Made by a program: the position numbers and the translations under genes
Notes under the pieces: model-generated
The model's database searches: none
Told to the model about the DNA's origin: nothing
What the model saw: the letters and a program-made list of their open reading frames with translations, nothing else
In this document: piece by piece, positions 1-10,565 of the stretch
Numbering within the stretch: position 1 is the first letter of the stretch
Layout of the letters: each line of letters begins with the position of its first letter
DNA from: Streptomyces xiaopingdaonensis
GTDB lineage: Bacteria; Actinomycetota; Actinomycetes; Streptomycetales; Streptomycetaceae
Assembly (NCBI RefSeq): GCF_000262345.1
Contig: NZ_AJTQ01000062.1
Span: forward strand, 32,984 to 96,983
Length of the DNA stretch: 64,000 bases
Direction: 5' to 3'

Positions 1-1771
<1,771 letters not shown>

Positions 1772-1792
1772 TTCGGGTTCCTCCATGAATCT

Positions 1793-1813
1793 GTTGAGTG
1801 AAGCTGACTCAAG
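1793..1813 (-). promoter_or_regulatory. HAIR operator (HspR binding site) in the dnaK leader
   Basis: GTTGAGT, 7 bases, then ACTCAAG. This matches 13 of 14 positions of the actinobacterial HAIR consensus CTTGAGT-N7-ACTCAAG bound by HspR. It lies 22 bases upstream of the dnaK start codon. HspR with DnaK as co-repressor normally represses this operon at low temperature. Confidence 0.9.
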
Positions 1814-1844
1814 AGTGCCTCACTACGAGCCGTGCGTCAAAAGA

Positions 1845-1865
1845 CATGAGCGTAGGACACTCAAC
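1845..1865 (-). promoter_or_regulatory. Second, weaker HAIR-like site upstream of dnaK
   Basis: CATGAGC, 7 bases, then ACTCAAC. Five of seven positions of the left arm and six of seven of the right arm fit the HAIR consensus. It lies 52 bases from the first site (arm to arm), about five helical turns, in the dnaK promoter region. Several HAIR copies in one dnaK promoter is the usual Streptomyces arrangement. Confidence 0.6.
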
Positions 1866-2016
1866 CCTCTTGTGGCCCACATACGCAGGGGCGGGGGAGG
1901 ACCCCGTACGGTCATCGCGCACCACGGCGTGAACGCCCGCGCGAGCGACGCAGATCACCGCTCGGCCGCCTACTGTGCGCAGGAGCGAGTGAGTAGTCTC
2001 GACGGGATGGGTTAAG

Positions 2017-2030
2017 TTACTGCTTAGTAA
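2017..2030. promoter_or_regulatory. Palindromic operator candidate upstream of the EtfD-like gene
   Basis: TTACT-gctt-AGTAA, a 5-4-5 inverted repeat about 90 bases before the Fe-S oxidoreductase start. The core TTAC-N6-GTAA recurs at 60338-60351 in front of the acyl-CoA ligase, another fatty-acid oxidation gene. A shared TetR-family regulator is inferred; none is identified here. Confidence 0.5.
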
Positions 2031-2118
2031 GCGCAGTTGAGGGTGCGGCCGCCGACCGCTCACGTGCACCCCGAAAGCTCGCCCGAAGCACCCGCTCTCG
2101 AGGCCCGAGGAGCCGTCC

Positions 2119-4416
2119 ATGCAACTCGCCGCGATCATCGTGTCGTTGGTACTCGCCGTGGTGGGCGTCGCGTTGTTCGCCCGTGCCGTCGCGCAGATCT
2201 TCCAGGCCGTACGGCTGGGGCAGCCTGTACCAGCGGGCTCGCGCACCGACGAGCCATGGCAGCGCACCGTCACCCTCCTCCGGGAGTTCCTCGGGCACAC
2301 GCGGATGAACCGGTGGGGGATCGTGGGCGTCGCCCACTGGTTCGTCGCCGTCGGCTTCCTGACGCTGGTGCTCACGCTCATCAACGCGCTCGGCCAGCTC
2401 TTCAAGGCGGACTGGGTGCTGCCGATCCTCGGGAGCTGGCTGCCGTACGAGCTCTTCATCGAGTTCATCGGCACCATGACGACGCTCGGCATCCTCACCC
2501 TGATCGTCATCCGGCAGCTCAACCGCCCCGGCAAGGCCGAGCGCAAGTCCCGCTTCGCCGGCTCCAAGACCGGCCAGGCGTACTTCGTCGAGGCCGTCAT
2601 CCTGATCATCGGCGTCTGCATCATGCTGCTGCGCGGCCTGGAGGGCGCCCTCCACCACGTCGACGGGTACACGGCGGCGTACTTCCTCTCCTACCCGCTG
2701 GTGGCCGCCTTCGACGGGCTGAGCACGGGGGCGCTGCAGAACCTCGTCTACCTCGTCGCGATGGTGAAGATCGGCACCTCGTTCATCTGGATGATCACGG
2801 TCGCGCTGAAGACGAACATGGGCGTGGCCTGGCACCGGTTCCTCGCCTTCCCCAACATCTGGTTCAAGCGCGAGGCACGCGGCGGGACCGCACTGGGCGA
2901 GCTGCAGCCGATGGTCTCGGGCGGCAAGGAGATCGACTTCGAGACCGCCCTGGACGAGGGGCACGACGAAAACGCAGAAGAGGTGCGGTTCGGCGCCTCG
3001 GCCGTCGAGGACTTCTCGTGGAAGGGCCTGCTCGACTTCTCGACCTGCACGGAGTGCGGTCGCTGCCAGTCGCAGTGCCCGGCCTGGAACACCGGCAAGC
3101 CGCTCTCGCCGAAGCTGCTGATCATGTCGCTGCGCGACCACGCGCACGCCAAGGCGCCCTACCTCCTCGCCGGCGGCGGCAAGACCATGGAGGGCGAGGA
3201 GAAGGCCACGGCCGAGCAGCTGGCGGACGTCCCGCAGTCCGCGCTCGACGAGGCCGAACGCCCGCTGATCGGCACCGCCGAAGAGGGCGGCGTCATCGAT
3301 CCGGACGTGCTGTGGTCGTGCACGACCTGCGGTGCGTGCGTCGAGCAGTGCCCCGTCGACATCGAGCACGTCGACCACATCGTCGACATGCGCCGCTACC
3401 AGGTGATGATCGAGTCCGCGTTCCCCTCCGAGGCCGGGACGATGCTCAAGAACCTGGAGAAGAAGGGCAACCCCTGGGGGCTGGCGAAGAAGCAGCGGCT
3501 GGAGTGGACGAAGGAGCTCGACTTCGAGGTGCCGATCGTCGGCAAGACGATCGAGGACCTCACCGAGGTCGAGTACCTCTACTGGGTCGGCTGCGCCGGC
3601 GCCCTGGAGGACCGCGCGAAGAAGACGACCAAGGCGTTCGCCGAGCTGCTGCACATCGCCGGCGTCAACTTCGCGATCATGGGCGGCGACGAGAAGTGCA
3701 CCGGCGACTCCGCCCGCCGCCTCGGCAACGAGTTCCTCTTCCAGCAGCTCGGCGAGGAGAACGTCGCCAACCTCAACGCGGCCTTCGGCGAGGACGACGA
3801 GGACGAGAGCACGAAGAAGCCCAAGGCGTCGAAGAAGATCGTGGCGACCTGCCCGCACTGCTTCAACACCCTGGCGAACGAGTACCCGCAGCTCGGTGGC
3901 GAGTACGAGGTCATCCACCACACCCAACTTCTCCAACACCTCGTCGACGAGGGCAGGTTGGTGCCCGTCACCCCCGTCGAGGGCCTGATCACCTACCACG
4001 ACCCCTGCTACCTCGGCCGGCACAACAAGGTCTACACGCCCCCGCGCGAGATCATCGCCAGCGTGCCGGGCGTGCGCACCGAGGAGATGCACCGGCACAA
4101 GGAGCGCGGCTTCTGCTGCGGCGCCGGCGGCGCCCGGATGTGGATGGAGGAGCGCATCGGCAAGCGCGTCAACAACGAACGCGTCGACGAAGCCCTCTCC
4201 CTCGACCCCGACATCGTCTCCACCGCCTGCCCGTTCTGCCTCGTGATGCTCACCGACTCCGTCAACGGCAAGAAGAACGACGGAGCAGCCAAGGAGAACC
4301 TCCAGGTCGTCGACGTGGCCCAGCTCCTCCTCGACTCCGTCAAGGCACCGACCGACCCCGCGGGCGACGAGGACGCAGCCGGCGCACCCGAGCCCGAGCC
4401 GACGCCTGCCGGCTGA
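2119..4416 (+). CDS. Membrane Fe-S oxidoreductase, EtfD-like (ETF:menaquinone oxidoreductase)
   Basis: A 765-residue protein with about six N-terminal membrane helices (within residues 1-240, NarI/HdrE-like), then two 4Fe-4S ferredoxin clusters (CTECGRCQSQCP near 311 and CTTCGACVEQCP near 401). Two cysteine-rich CCG-type domains follow (GCAGALED near 491, CPHCF near 577, CYLG near 630, CCGAGGARMW near 665). This order matches the mycobacterial EtfD/Rv0338c family, which passes electrons from acyl-CoA dehydrogenases via ETF to menaquinone. Start ATG is preceded by a GAGG motif. The C-terminus is an acidic Pro/Ala tail. Transcribed divergently from dnaK and followed by a strong terminator, so probably monocistronic. 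A generic heterodisulfide-reductase-like enzyme is the alternative reading. Confidence 0.88.
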   Translation: MQLAAIIVSLVLAVVGVALFARAVAQIFQAVRLGQPVPAGSRTDEPWQRTVTLLREFLGHTRMNRWGIVGVAHWFVAVGFLTLVLTLINALGQLFKADWVLPILGSWLPYELFIEFIGTMTTLGILTLIVIRQLNRPGKAERKSRFAGSKTGQAYFVEAVILIIGVCIMLLRGLEGALHHVDGYTAAYFLSYPLVAAFDGLSTGALQNLVYLVAMVKIGTSFIWMITVALKTNMGVAWHRFLAFPNIWFKREARGGTALGELQPMVSGGKEIDFETALDEGHDENAEEVRFGASAVEDFSWKGLLDFSTCTECGRCQSQCPAWNTGKPLSPKLLIMSLRDHAHAKAPYLLAGGGKTMEGEEKATAEQLADVPQSALDEAERPLIGTAEEGGVIDPDVLWSCTTCGACVEQCPVDIEHVDHIVDMRRYQVMIESAFPSEAGTMLKNLEKKGNPWGLAKKQRLEWTKELDFEVPIVGKTIEDLTEVEYLYWVGCAGALEDRAKKTTKAFAELLHIAGVNFAIMGGDEKCTGDSARRLGNEFLFQQLGEENVANLNAAFGEDDEDESTKKPKASKKIVATCPHCFNTLANEYPQLGGEYEVIHHTQLLQHLVDEGRLVPVTPVEGLITYHDPCYLGRHNKVYTPPREIIASVPGVRTEEMHRHKERGFCCGAGGARMWMEERIGKRVNNERVDEALSLDPDIVSTACPFCLVMLTDSVNGKKNDGAAKENLQVVDVAQLLLDSVKAPTDPAGDEDAAGAPEPEPTPAG

Positions 4417-4440
4417 CACCCCGCCGCGGCGCCTGAGCGA

Positions 4441-4486
4441 CCGTGGCCGGAACCGTCTCTACGGTTCCGGCCACGGCTTTTTCTTG
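4441..4486 (+). terminator. Strong intrinsic terminator
   Basis: A perfect 16-bp stem (4441-4456 with 4461-4476) closes a CTCT loop and is followed by CTTTTTCTT. It ends the EtfD-like transcript. Confidence 0.93.
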
Positions 4487-4616
4487 TAGCAGCGTGGCCA
4501 GATCCGATCAGTATGTGGGCAGCTCACGCCAATCCCCGTCCGTGGGATACCGACAGCCGCGCCCCGCGCCTAGCCTCCCCTCAGCGAAGCCGCGACAGCG
4601 CGAGGAGGCGACCCAA

Positions 4617-5525
4617 GTGGCGGACCGCCCAGGTCCCGACGTCCGTACCATCCCGGTCCAGCGGATACGCCCCGGCGACCACGCCTTCGCGGCGTACCGC
4701 GACGAGGCGGCGAAGTGGGCGCTGCTCGGCGCGTTCGTCCACCACGGCCTCGCCCAGGGCGAGAAGGTGCTCGCCCTGCTCGACCCCGCCGTCACGGCGG
4801 ACGAGCTCCTCGACCGGATCGGCCCCGAGAGCGGCAACCTCCGACGGGCCTGGCGGAGCGGCCAGTTGGAGCTCACCTCGATGCGCGCGCTGCTCCACCC
4901 GCACCGCCGGTTCACCACCGCACGGCAGTGGCAGCGGCTCGCCGAGGAGTCCCGACTCGCCGTGGACCAGGGCTACTCCGCCGCCCGCGCCTACATCGAC
5001 ATGGGCTGGGTCGCGGACCTCGGCACCGAGGCGGCCGACGTCGTCGCATGCGAGCACGGCGCCCGGCACCTCTTCGCCGGGCGCGCCTACAGCGAGGTCT
5101 GCGCGTACGACGTCAACACCTTCGCGCCCGAAGTCCTCAGCGCCGCCCACGAGTTGCACCCGGTCCACCTCCTCGGCGACATCGGGACGCTCCTCGCCAC
5201 GCACACCGCGACGGACACGGGCGACCCTGCCGTCCGCCTCGTCGGCGAGGCCGACATCGCGACGGCGGAGGAGTTCGCCGCCGCCCTGCACACCGCCTTC
5301 GCCCGGCGCGAGCAGCACCCCGCACCGCCCCTCCGCGTCGACCTCACCGGGCTGCACTTCCTCGGCGCCGGGTGCGCCGCGCTGCTGCTGCGGCTCGCCT
5401 CCACCGCCGGAGCCGTCGACGTGGTGTGCACGACGATCCAGGACCGTGTACTGCGCCGGCTCGGTGCCGCCGGAATCCCCTCGCTGACCCTGCGCACCGC
5501 GCACGGAGAGGAGCGCCGATGCTGA
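4617..5525 (+). CDS. MEDS-STAS fusion protein, probable anti-sigma factor antagonist
   Basis: A cytoplasmic protein of 302 residues. Residues 1-190 form a MEDS domain (DcmR-type sensory fold; HAFAAYRDEAAKW, LLDPAVTADELL and ARAYIDMGW segments). Residues 205-300 form a STAS domain (RVDLTGLHFLGAGCAALLL) with the SpoIIAA-like layout. The GTG start at 4617 is chosen because GAGGAGG lies 7 bases upstream; the open frame continues further upstream but runs through the terminator. It overlaps the RsbW-like kinase gene by 7 bases, so the pair is translationally coupled and probably interacts. The usual target Ser in the STAS loop appears as G-A-G-C, so classical phosphorylation is uncertain. The signal sensed by the MEDS domain is unknown. 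Confidence 0.82.
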   Translation: MADRPGPDVRTIPVQRIRPGDHAFAAYRDEAAKWALLGAFVHHGLAQGEKVLALLDPAVTADELLDRIGPESGNLRRAWRSGQLELTSMRALLHPHRRFTTARQWQRLAEESRLAVDQGYSAARAYIDMGWVADLGTEAADVVACEHGARHLFAGRAYSEVCAYDVNTFAPEVLSAAHELHPVHLLGDIGTLLATHTATDTGDPAVRLVGEADIATAEEFAAALHTAFARREQHPAPPLRVDLTGLHFLGAGCAALLLRLASTAGAVDVVCTTIQDRVLRRLGAAGIPSLTLRTAHGEERRC

Positions 5526-5995
5526 CACCCGAACTCCTCTGCCGCCTCCACTTCACCCTCCGCGACCTGCCACGCGTCCGTATCGAGGTCGACAGCTGCG
5601 CCGCGTGGGCCGGCCTCGACGAGCCGCGGCGCGGGGAGTTCGTCGTCGCCGTGGACGCCGTCGCGGCCAACGCCGTCGAGCACGCGGGCGGTGAAGGGCG
5701 GCTGCTGCTGCGGCAGTTGGGGGACGAGCTGGAGTGCCAGGTGACGGACTCGGGGCCCGGGTTCACGGAGGAGGTGATCCCCGAGGTGCTGCCGGGGCTC
5801 GACGGCGCGTCGACGGGGCGCGGCCTGTGGCTCGCCCGCCTCGTCACCGACGGCCTCACCGTCGCCCCGGCCGTGACCGCCACCGGCTGGCCGCGCGGCG
5901 GCGAGGAGCCGACGGGCTCCGTCGTCACCCTCGTGATGCGCCTTCCCGGAGGCGAGAAGGAGCGCGGATGGGACGACGGGCGCCCCGGCGAGTGA
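5519..5995 (+). CDS. RsbW-like ATP-binding anti-sigma kinase
   Basis: A 158-residue GHKL ATPase-fold protein. The N-box reads VAANAVEHAGG (about residues 50-60), the G1 box is VTDSGPGFTEE, and the G2-like glycine stretch is GASTGRGLWLARL. This is the HATPase_c_2 form used by SpoIIAB/RsbW serine kinases, which bind sigma factors or phosphorylate STAS antagonists. Start ATG overlaps the end of the MEDS-STAS gene, with AGAGGAG just upstream. The coupling makes the STAS partner the natural substrate (inference). No cognate sigma gene lies next to it. The short C-terminus is polar and probably disordered. Confidence 0.85.
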   Translation: MLTPELLCRLHFTLRDLPRVRIEVDSCAAWAGLDEPRRGEFVVAVDAVAANAVEHAGGEGRLLLRQLGDELECQVTDSGPGFTEEVIPEVLPGLDGASTGRGLWLARLVTDGLTVAPAVTATGWPRGGEEPTGSVVTLVMRLPGGEKERGWDDGRPGE

Positions 5996-6098
5996 GCCGG
6001 GGCGGCCGACCGCCGGGATGTCACAGGTCAGCAGCGATATCCGGTCTCGTCTCCGCTGGACGGCCTGGGCCGTCGTGCGACGCGGTACGTTCGGGGGC

Positions 6099-6959
6099 GT
6101 GGCTGGTTTCAGGAGCGGACGGGGCCGGGATTCGGGCTCCGCACAAGGGCGTCAGTACCCCCAGCAGCAGTACCCGTACGGGCAGCAGCAACCCCCGTAC
6201 GGGCAGCAGCCCGCGCCCGGCGCCTGGCCGCAGGCCGGCCAGGGGCAGTACCCGGGCCCGCCGCAGCCACCGGGCGGCCCCGGTCAGCCCGAGTACTTCG
6301 GCCCCCCGCAAGGCGGCGACCCGTACGCCAACAACCCCGGCCACACCCAGTCGTTCAGCGTCCAGGACCCGTACGGGCAGGGCGGCTACCACGACGGCCC
6401 TCCCGAGCCGCCGCCCGGTCCGCGGTTGTCCTGGAAGGAGCTGCTGAGCGGCGTCGTCCTGCGGCCCAACCGCACCTTCTGGCAGATGCGGGACTACCCG
6501 GTCTGGGGCCCCGCGCTCCTCGTCACCTTCCTCTACGGCCTCCTCGCGGTCTTCGGCTTCGACAAGGCCCGCGAGGACGCCATCAACACGACGATCTCCA
6601 GCGCCATCCCGTACGTCCTCACGACGGGCATCGCGATGGTCATCGCAGGGCTGCTCCTCGGCGTCGTCACGCACACCCTCGCCCGGCAGCTCGGCGGCGT
6701 CGGCTCGTGGGCGCCCACCGTCGGCCTCTCGATGCTGATCATGTCGCTGACGGACGCGCCGCGGCTCGTCTTCGCGCTCTTCCTCGGCGGCGACGCCTCG
6801 CTTGTGCAGCTGCTCGGCTGGCTCACCTGGATCGCGTCGGGCTTCCTCTTCACCTCGATGGTGAGCCGCTCGCACGACCTGCCCTGGCTCAAGGCGCTCG
6901 GCGCCTCCGCCATCCAACTCCTCGCGCTGCTCTTCCTGATCAAGCTCGGCACCTTCTGA
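6099..6959 (+). CDS. Yip1-family membrane protein with Gln/Pro/Tyr-rich N-tail
   Basis: About 286 residues. The first 115 are low complexity, with PYGQQQ-type repeats (at DNA level a CCCGTACGGGCAGCAG unit recurs around 6171-6210). Five hydrophobic helices follow (FLYGLLAVFGF, VLTTGIAMVIAGLLLG, LSMLIMSLT, LLGWLTWIASGFLF, IQLLALLFLI), as in the Yip1 domain family. Function in bacteria is unknown; the tail may be a cytosolic interaction surface. The GTG at 6099 (VAGFRSGRG) is chosen over an upstream ATG at 6018 because residues before it show no conservation-like character; the ribosome site is weak. Stands alone, convergent with the SGNH hydrolase gene. Confidence 0.75.
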   Translation: MAGFRSGRGRDSGSAQGRQYPQQQYPYGQQQPPYGQQPAPGAWPQAGQGQYPGPPQPPGGPGQPEYFGPPQGGDPYANNPGHTQSFSVQDPYGQGGYHDGPPEPPPGPRLSWKELLSGVVLRPNRTFWQMRDYPVWGPALLVTFLYGLLAVFGFDKAREDAINTTISSAIPYVLTTGIAMVIAGLLLGVVTHTLARQLGGVGSWAPTVGLSMLIMSLTDAPRLVFALFLGGDASLVQLLGWLTWIASGFLFTSMVSRSHDLPWLKALGASAIQLLALLFLIKLGTF

Positions 6960-6971
6960 CCCCGGCCCGCA

Positions 6972-7004
6972 ACCGGGGCCCCGCCACGGCGGCGGGGCCC
7001 CGGT
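6972..7004. terminator. Bidirectional terminator hairpin
   Basis: A perfect 14-bp GC stem (6972-6985 with 6991-7004) with an ACGGC loop sits between convergent genes. There is no T-run, as is common in Streptomyces. Confidence 0.75.
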
Positions 7005-7018
7005 GCGTGGGGGGTGGT

Positions 7019-8554
7019 TCAGGCGAACCGCTGGCTCTCCGAGCCGTCGCAGGCGGCGAGGCGGGCCTGCTCCTCGGTGCCGGGCAGCGTCACGCAGAGG
7101 CCGGTGTCGTCGGCGGGACGGAAGGTCCCGTCCTCCCGTACCAGGCGCTGCGCCGACGCGTCCGCCGCGCAGTCGCCGAGGACGAGGCCCGCGCCCTCGG
7201 CGACCTCGCCTTCGACCTGCACGCACCTGTCATGGGTGAGCTGCGTGTAGAGGGAGCGGGACTCCTCGTCGTACCACCAGCCCTGGTTGCGCTGGTCCTC
7301 GCCGCACGACCAGCCGCGGACCTGCGTCCCCACGGCGGACTCGGCGCCGTCGGCGTCGAGGCAGCTCCCGGTGGCCGCGTTGGTGAGCGGCGCGAAGACG
7401 TCGTCCCAGGCGAGGTCGTACAGGCGCGGGGTGCCCGAGCCGTCGGGGTCGGCGCAGGACGCCTCGCGGCTCTCCGTGCGGTACATCGCGGTGAGGCAGG
7501 CGGCGAAGGCGCCGTGGCCGCGCTCGTTGGGGTGGAAGGACTGCCGGACCGAGTTCTCGTCGGGCGGGAACGGGTTGCTCAGGTCGACATGGAGACCGCG
7601 GACCCAGGTGTTCTCCATGCAGACCTCGTGCCCCTGCATCAGCCGCGAGAGGTCGAGGTACTCGGTGCCGGCCCGCTTCGCCGCCTCGCGCAGCCCCCGC
7701 TCGAACGGCGGGACGGCGCCGTCCCTGCCCCAGCCGGAGTCGCTCGTGTAACCGGTGCAACCACCGGGGAGCTTGCCGGGGAAGTCCGGGTTGTCCTTGA
7801 CGTCCGGGCCGATCGGGCTCGGGTAGCCGAGCAGGACCAACTGGTAGTCGTCGTCGGCGTATCCGGCCTCCGACATCACCGTGCGCAGGTCCCCCAGCGT
7901 GCGCTCGACCTTCGGGACGAGCGCGTCCACGCGGTCCTGCCAGCCGTCCTCGTACTTCGCCCGGCACGGGCCCTGGAGGGTGAACCAGCGCACGACGCAG
8001 TCGGTCAGCACGGGACCGAACTGGAGGTCGTCGTTGGCGCCGACGAAGACCTGGATCTGCTCCAGCCGCGTGTTGCGCGCCTTGACGGCGAGGCTGTCGG
8101 ACTGCACCAGCTCGTCGTCGTACTGCTTGCTGCCGCCGATGCGCACGTTCTCGGTGTTGGCGCCCGAGCAGGCGACGTTGTACGTGACCTCCGCACCGAT
8201 CCCCGTACGGTGCACGGCGGAGTCGGGGGAGCGGTGGCACCAGTTGTCGGGCCCGTCGGTGCCCGGCTCGTACGTGCCGACGCCCTCGCCCGATATCTCG
8301 GAGTCCCCGATGGAGACGAGCGAGGTCTTGCGCTCGCCCATCGGCCGCTCCGCCGGGTCGCCGTAGAGCTCCTCCGCCTCGGCCGCCCTGATCTTCTCCA
8401 ACTCCGGTGGCAGCGCGGCCGCTTGTGCGGCCCCGCGCTCGCCCGCCGCCCGCTGCGCCTCCGCTCCGGCACTCTGCGCCGTCGCGAGGCCCAGTCCGCT
8501 ACACGCCATCACCAGGGCCGCCGCGGTCGCGACGGCCTTTCTCGCACGTGCCAT
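7019..8554 (-). CDS. Secreted SGNH/GDSL hydrolase with C-terminal ricin B-like domain
   Basis: A 511-residue exported protein. A Sec signal peptide covers residues 1-30 (arginine-rich start, hydrophobic core, AGA cleavage region). The SGNH fold shows block I GDSEISGEG (near 83), block II ACSGANTENV, block III VGANDDL (near 173) and block V SFHPNERGHG, whose His is the catalytic base. Residues about 395-511 look like a ricin B trefoil (CLDADG, QNQGW-type motifs), which would target polysaccharide. Likely an esterase or lipase acting outside the cell; substrate unknown. Start ATG has GGAGGGGG upstream. Ends at the shared terminator with the Yip1 gene. Confidence 0.87.
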   Translation of the reverse strand: MARARKAVATAAALVMACSGLGLATAQSAGAEAQRAAGERGAAQAAALPPELEKIRAAEAEELYGDPAERPMGERKTSLVSIGDSEISGEGVGTYEPGTDGPDNWCHRSPDSAVHRTGIGAEVTYNVACSGANTENVRIGGSKQYDDELVQSDSLAVKARNTRLEQIQVFVGANDDLQFGPVLTDCVVRWFTLQGPCRAKYEDGWQDRVDALVPKVERTLGDLRTVMSEAGYADDDYQLVLLGYPSPIGPDVKDNPDFPGKLPGGCTGYTSDSGWGRDGAVPPFERGLREAAKRAGTEYLDLSRLMQGHEVCMENTWVRGLHVDLSNPFPPDENSVRQSFHPNERGHGAFAACLTAMYRTESREASCADPDGSGTPRLYDLAWDDVFAPLTNAATGSCLDADGAESAVGTQVRGWSCGEDQRNQGWWYDEESRSLYTQLTHDRCVQVEGEVAEGAGLVLGDCAADASAQRLVREDGTFRPADDTGLCVTLPGTEEQARLAACDGSESQRFA

Positions 8555-8738
8555 GAGGTGGTCCCCCTCCGGCTGCGTCTTCGGTTACCCGCGGTTTCTA
8601 CCGGCAGGTAGACGGCGAAGGGAAGACTTCACACCACGAACGACGATTTCCGTCAAACACGTTGAGCGGGGCGACATCACGCCCAAAAGAAACGAGCAGC
8701 CGCGGTTGCCACCCCCACCCCCCGGGCAACCCGCGCCG

Positions 8739-9023
8739 CTACTCCTCCGACCGCCGCTCCCCGTGGTAGTGCTCCGGATACCCGTACTGCTCGTACGCCT
8801 CCTCGCGCTCCTCGTGCTCCCTCTCCAGCCGATCGGGCGGCGGAGCCACGGGGTCGGGCCGCGGCGTCTCACGCGGCAACGGCCCGAGGTGGTGCTCGGA
8901 CTTGTGGTGCACAAGGTGCGGCGCGGCCTGCTTGCCCACGGTCTGCGCGTTCACCAGGTGAATCACTGTCGCCGCGACCAGGATCATCAACACGATCAGA
9001 CCGACCTGGACGAGTGTCTCCAT
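8739..9023 (-). CDS. Small single-pass membrane protein, unknown function
   Basis: 94 residues. One N-terminal membrane helix (about residues 4-24, LVQVGLIVLMILVAATVIHL) is followed by a hydrophilic tail rich in His, Pro, Glu and Tyr (HHKSEHH, EEREEAYEQYGYPEHYHG). The tail could bind metal, but no known motif is present. Start ATG has a GGAG-like site. Codon bias is coding-like. It lies between the SGNH gene and the phosphoribosyltransferase gene on the same strand. No family is recognised. Confidence 0.6.
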   Translation of the reverse strand: METLVQVGLIVLMILVAATVIHLVNAQTVGKQAAPHLVHHKSEHHLGPLPRETPRPDPVAPPPDRLEREHEEREEAYEQYGYPEHYHGERRSEE

Positions 9024-9139
9024 CGCTCACGCTCCGGGGATGTACTGACGCGGAAGCCTCACGTCCCCGGGTGTCCCGCACGCGCGAGAACCAACATCGA
9101 GCAGCCCCGGTCACGCTGCGTCGACGCGCACCGCGCCCC

Positions 9140-9637
9140 TCAGGCGTCGAGCACCTGCCCGTCGCGCGGGACGACCGGAGGCTCCACGCTCCAGGGGAAG
9201 TTGATCCACTTCTCGGTGCGCTTCCAGACGTACCGGCAGCCGACGAGTGACTGCGGCTTCTCGTAGATGACGGCGGTGCGGACCTCGGCCGCGTGGCCCT
9301 CGCAGAACTCGTAGACGAGCTTGAGCGTCCGGCCGGTGTCGGCGACGTCGTCCGCGACGAGGATGCGCTTCTCTGAGAAGTCGACGGCGTTCGGCAGTGG
9401 CGGGAGCATTATCGGAACGTCGAGGGTTCTGCCGACCCCTTCGTAGAACTCCACGTTCATCACGTGGAGGTTCTTGACCCCGAGCGCGTATCCGAGGCCG
9501 CCGGCGACGAAGAGGCCCCCGCGTGCTATGGAGAGGATGATGTCGGGCTCGTAACCGTCGTCGGCGACACTCTGCGCCAACTCCCGGACGGCCTGCCCGA
9601 AGAGGGGGTACGTCAGGTTCTCTCGCTCGTCGCTCAC
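9140..9637 (-). CDS. Phosphoribosyltransferase domain protein (purine PRTase-like)
   Basis: 165 residues of type I phosphoribosyltransferase fold. The PRPP loop is ILVADDVADTGRTL (about residues 92-105), preceded by the IARGGLFVAG loop and followed by a hood-like C-terminus (WINFPW). The layout resembles xanthine/guanine PRTases, which make nucleotides from PRPP and free base. The base specificity cannot be read from sequence. It lies 31 bases downstream of dcd on the same strand, so a nucleotide-salvage operon with dcd is likely. Confidence 0.85.
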   Translation of the reverse strand: MSDERENLTYPLFGQAVRELAQSVADDGYEPDIILSIARGGLFVAGGLGYALGVKNLHVMNVEFYEGVGRTLDVPIMLPPLPNAVDFSEKRILVADDVADTGRTLKLVYEFCEGHAAEVRTAVIYEKPQSLVGCRYVWKRTEKWINFPWSVEPPVVPRDGQVLDA

Positions 9638-9668
9638 GGGCTTTCTCCGCTGCCTCTCGCTCTGGCCG

Positions 9669-10244
9669 TCAGACCTGCGTGCGGTGGAAACTCAGGTAGG
9701 AACGCGAGGGTGTCGGGCCCCGCTGCCCCTGGTAGCGGGAGCCGTACCGCGGCGAGCCGTACGGCTCCTCGGCCGGCGACGTCAGCCGGAACATGCACAG
9801 TTGCCCGATCTTCATGCCCGGCCAGAGCTTTATCGGCAGCGTCGCGACGTTCGACAGCTCCAACGTGACGTGCCCGGAGAATCCGGGGTCGATGAAGCCC
9901 GCGGTGGAGTGCGTCAGCAGACCCAGCCGGCCGAGGGAACTCTTGCCCTCCAGGCGCGAGGCGAGATCGTCGGGGAGCGTGACCACCTCGTACGTCGAGG
10001 CGAGGACGAACTCGCCCGGGTGGAGGATGAACGGTTCGCCCTCTTCGCTGGTGATCAGCCGCGTGAGATCGGGCTGTTCGACGGCCGGGTCGATGTGCGG
10101 GTAGCGGTGGTTCTCGAACACCCGGAAGTAGCGGTCCAACCGGACGTCGACGCTGGACGGCTGGACCATCGTCGGCTCGTACGGCTCGATCCGCACCCGG
10201 CCGTCGTCGATCTCGGACCGGATGTCCTTGTCTGAGAGAAGCAC
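9669..10244 (-). CDS. dcd: dCTP deaminase
   Basis: A 191-residue homotrimeric enzyme converting dCTP to dUTP plus ammonia, the first step of dTMP supply. The protein starts [12 protein letters not shown]. The catalytic region contains [20 protein letters not shown], with the conserved Ser-Arg and Glu-bearing loop (HVTLELSN), then the [15 protein letters not shown] beta strands; the C-terminal [10 protein letters not shown] lid closes over the triphosphate. The GTG at 10242-10244 is chosen because it gives the family's standard length, although an open frame extends about 130 bases further upstream. Followed by the phosphoribosyltransferase gene. Confidence 0.96.
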   Translation of the reverse strand: MLLSDKDIRSEIDDGRVRIEPYEPTMVQPSSVDVRLDRYFRVFENHRYPHIDPAVEQPDLTRLITSEEGEPFILHPGEFVLASTYEVVTLPDDLASRLEGKSSLGRLGLLTHSTAGFIDPGFSGHVTLELSNVATLPIKLWPGMKIGQLCMFRLTSPAEEPYGSPRYGSRYQGQRGPTPSRSYLSFHRTQV

Positions 10245-10400
10245 GGACCGAGGGTACGCGTACGAAACGGGGCCGGCCCAATCGGACCGACCCCGTGACG
10301 GGGCGCACCGCCGACGGCACTGTCGGCTACCCCCGACTTCTGCTGCGGCGCCCGCCGTTCGCCAGCCGGTCGCCACGGCGGGCCCGGCCGCACCGCTCCC

Positions 10401-10565
10401 TCAGCGCTTGCGGTGCGCCACGGGGACGGCCTGGCGCAGTCGGCCGCAGCGCGGACATCTCAGCAGCCGACCGGGACCGATCCGGTTCGCGCCGAGGTTC
10501 TGCATCGGGAACGTCGAGGTCTTGAACACGTGCCCTTCGGCGCACTCCACAACGGTGGACTCCAT
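10401..10565 (-). CDS. Zinc-ribbon micro-protein
   Basis: 54 residues. A CAEGHVF pair near the N-terminus and CPRCGRLRQAVPV near the C-terminus form a likely four-ligand zinc ribbon (Cys, His, Cys, Cys). The middle is basic. The ATG at 10563-10565 is chosen over one 13 codons upstream because GGAGAGGG lies 6 bases before it. Short proteins of this layout are widespread in Streptomyces; the role is unknown, perhaps RNA or ribosome binding (inference). Confidence 0.7.
   Translation of the reverse strand: MESTVVECAEGHVFKTSTFPMQNLGANRIGPGRLLRCPRCGRLRQAVPVAHRKR

Noticed and set aside
2017..4419. An 800-codon antisense frame across the Fe-S oxidoreductase
   Set aside because: The plus strand encodes intact ferredoxin and CCG motifs; the antisense translation has no motif.
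6160..6210. Short tandem units as a CRISPR or VNTR array
   Set aside because: They encode the PYGQQQ low-complexity tail of the Yip1-family protein and have no spacers.
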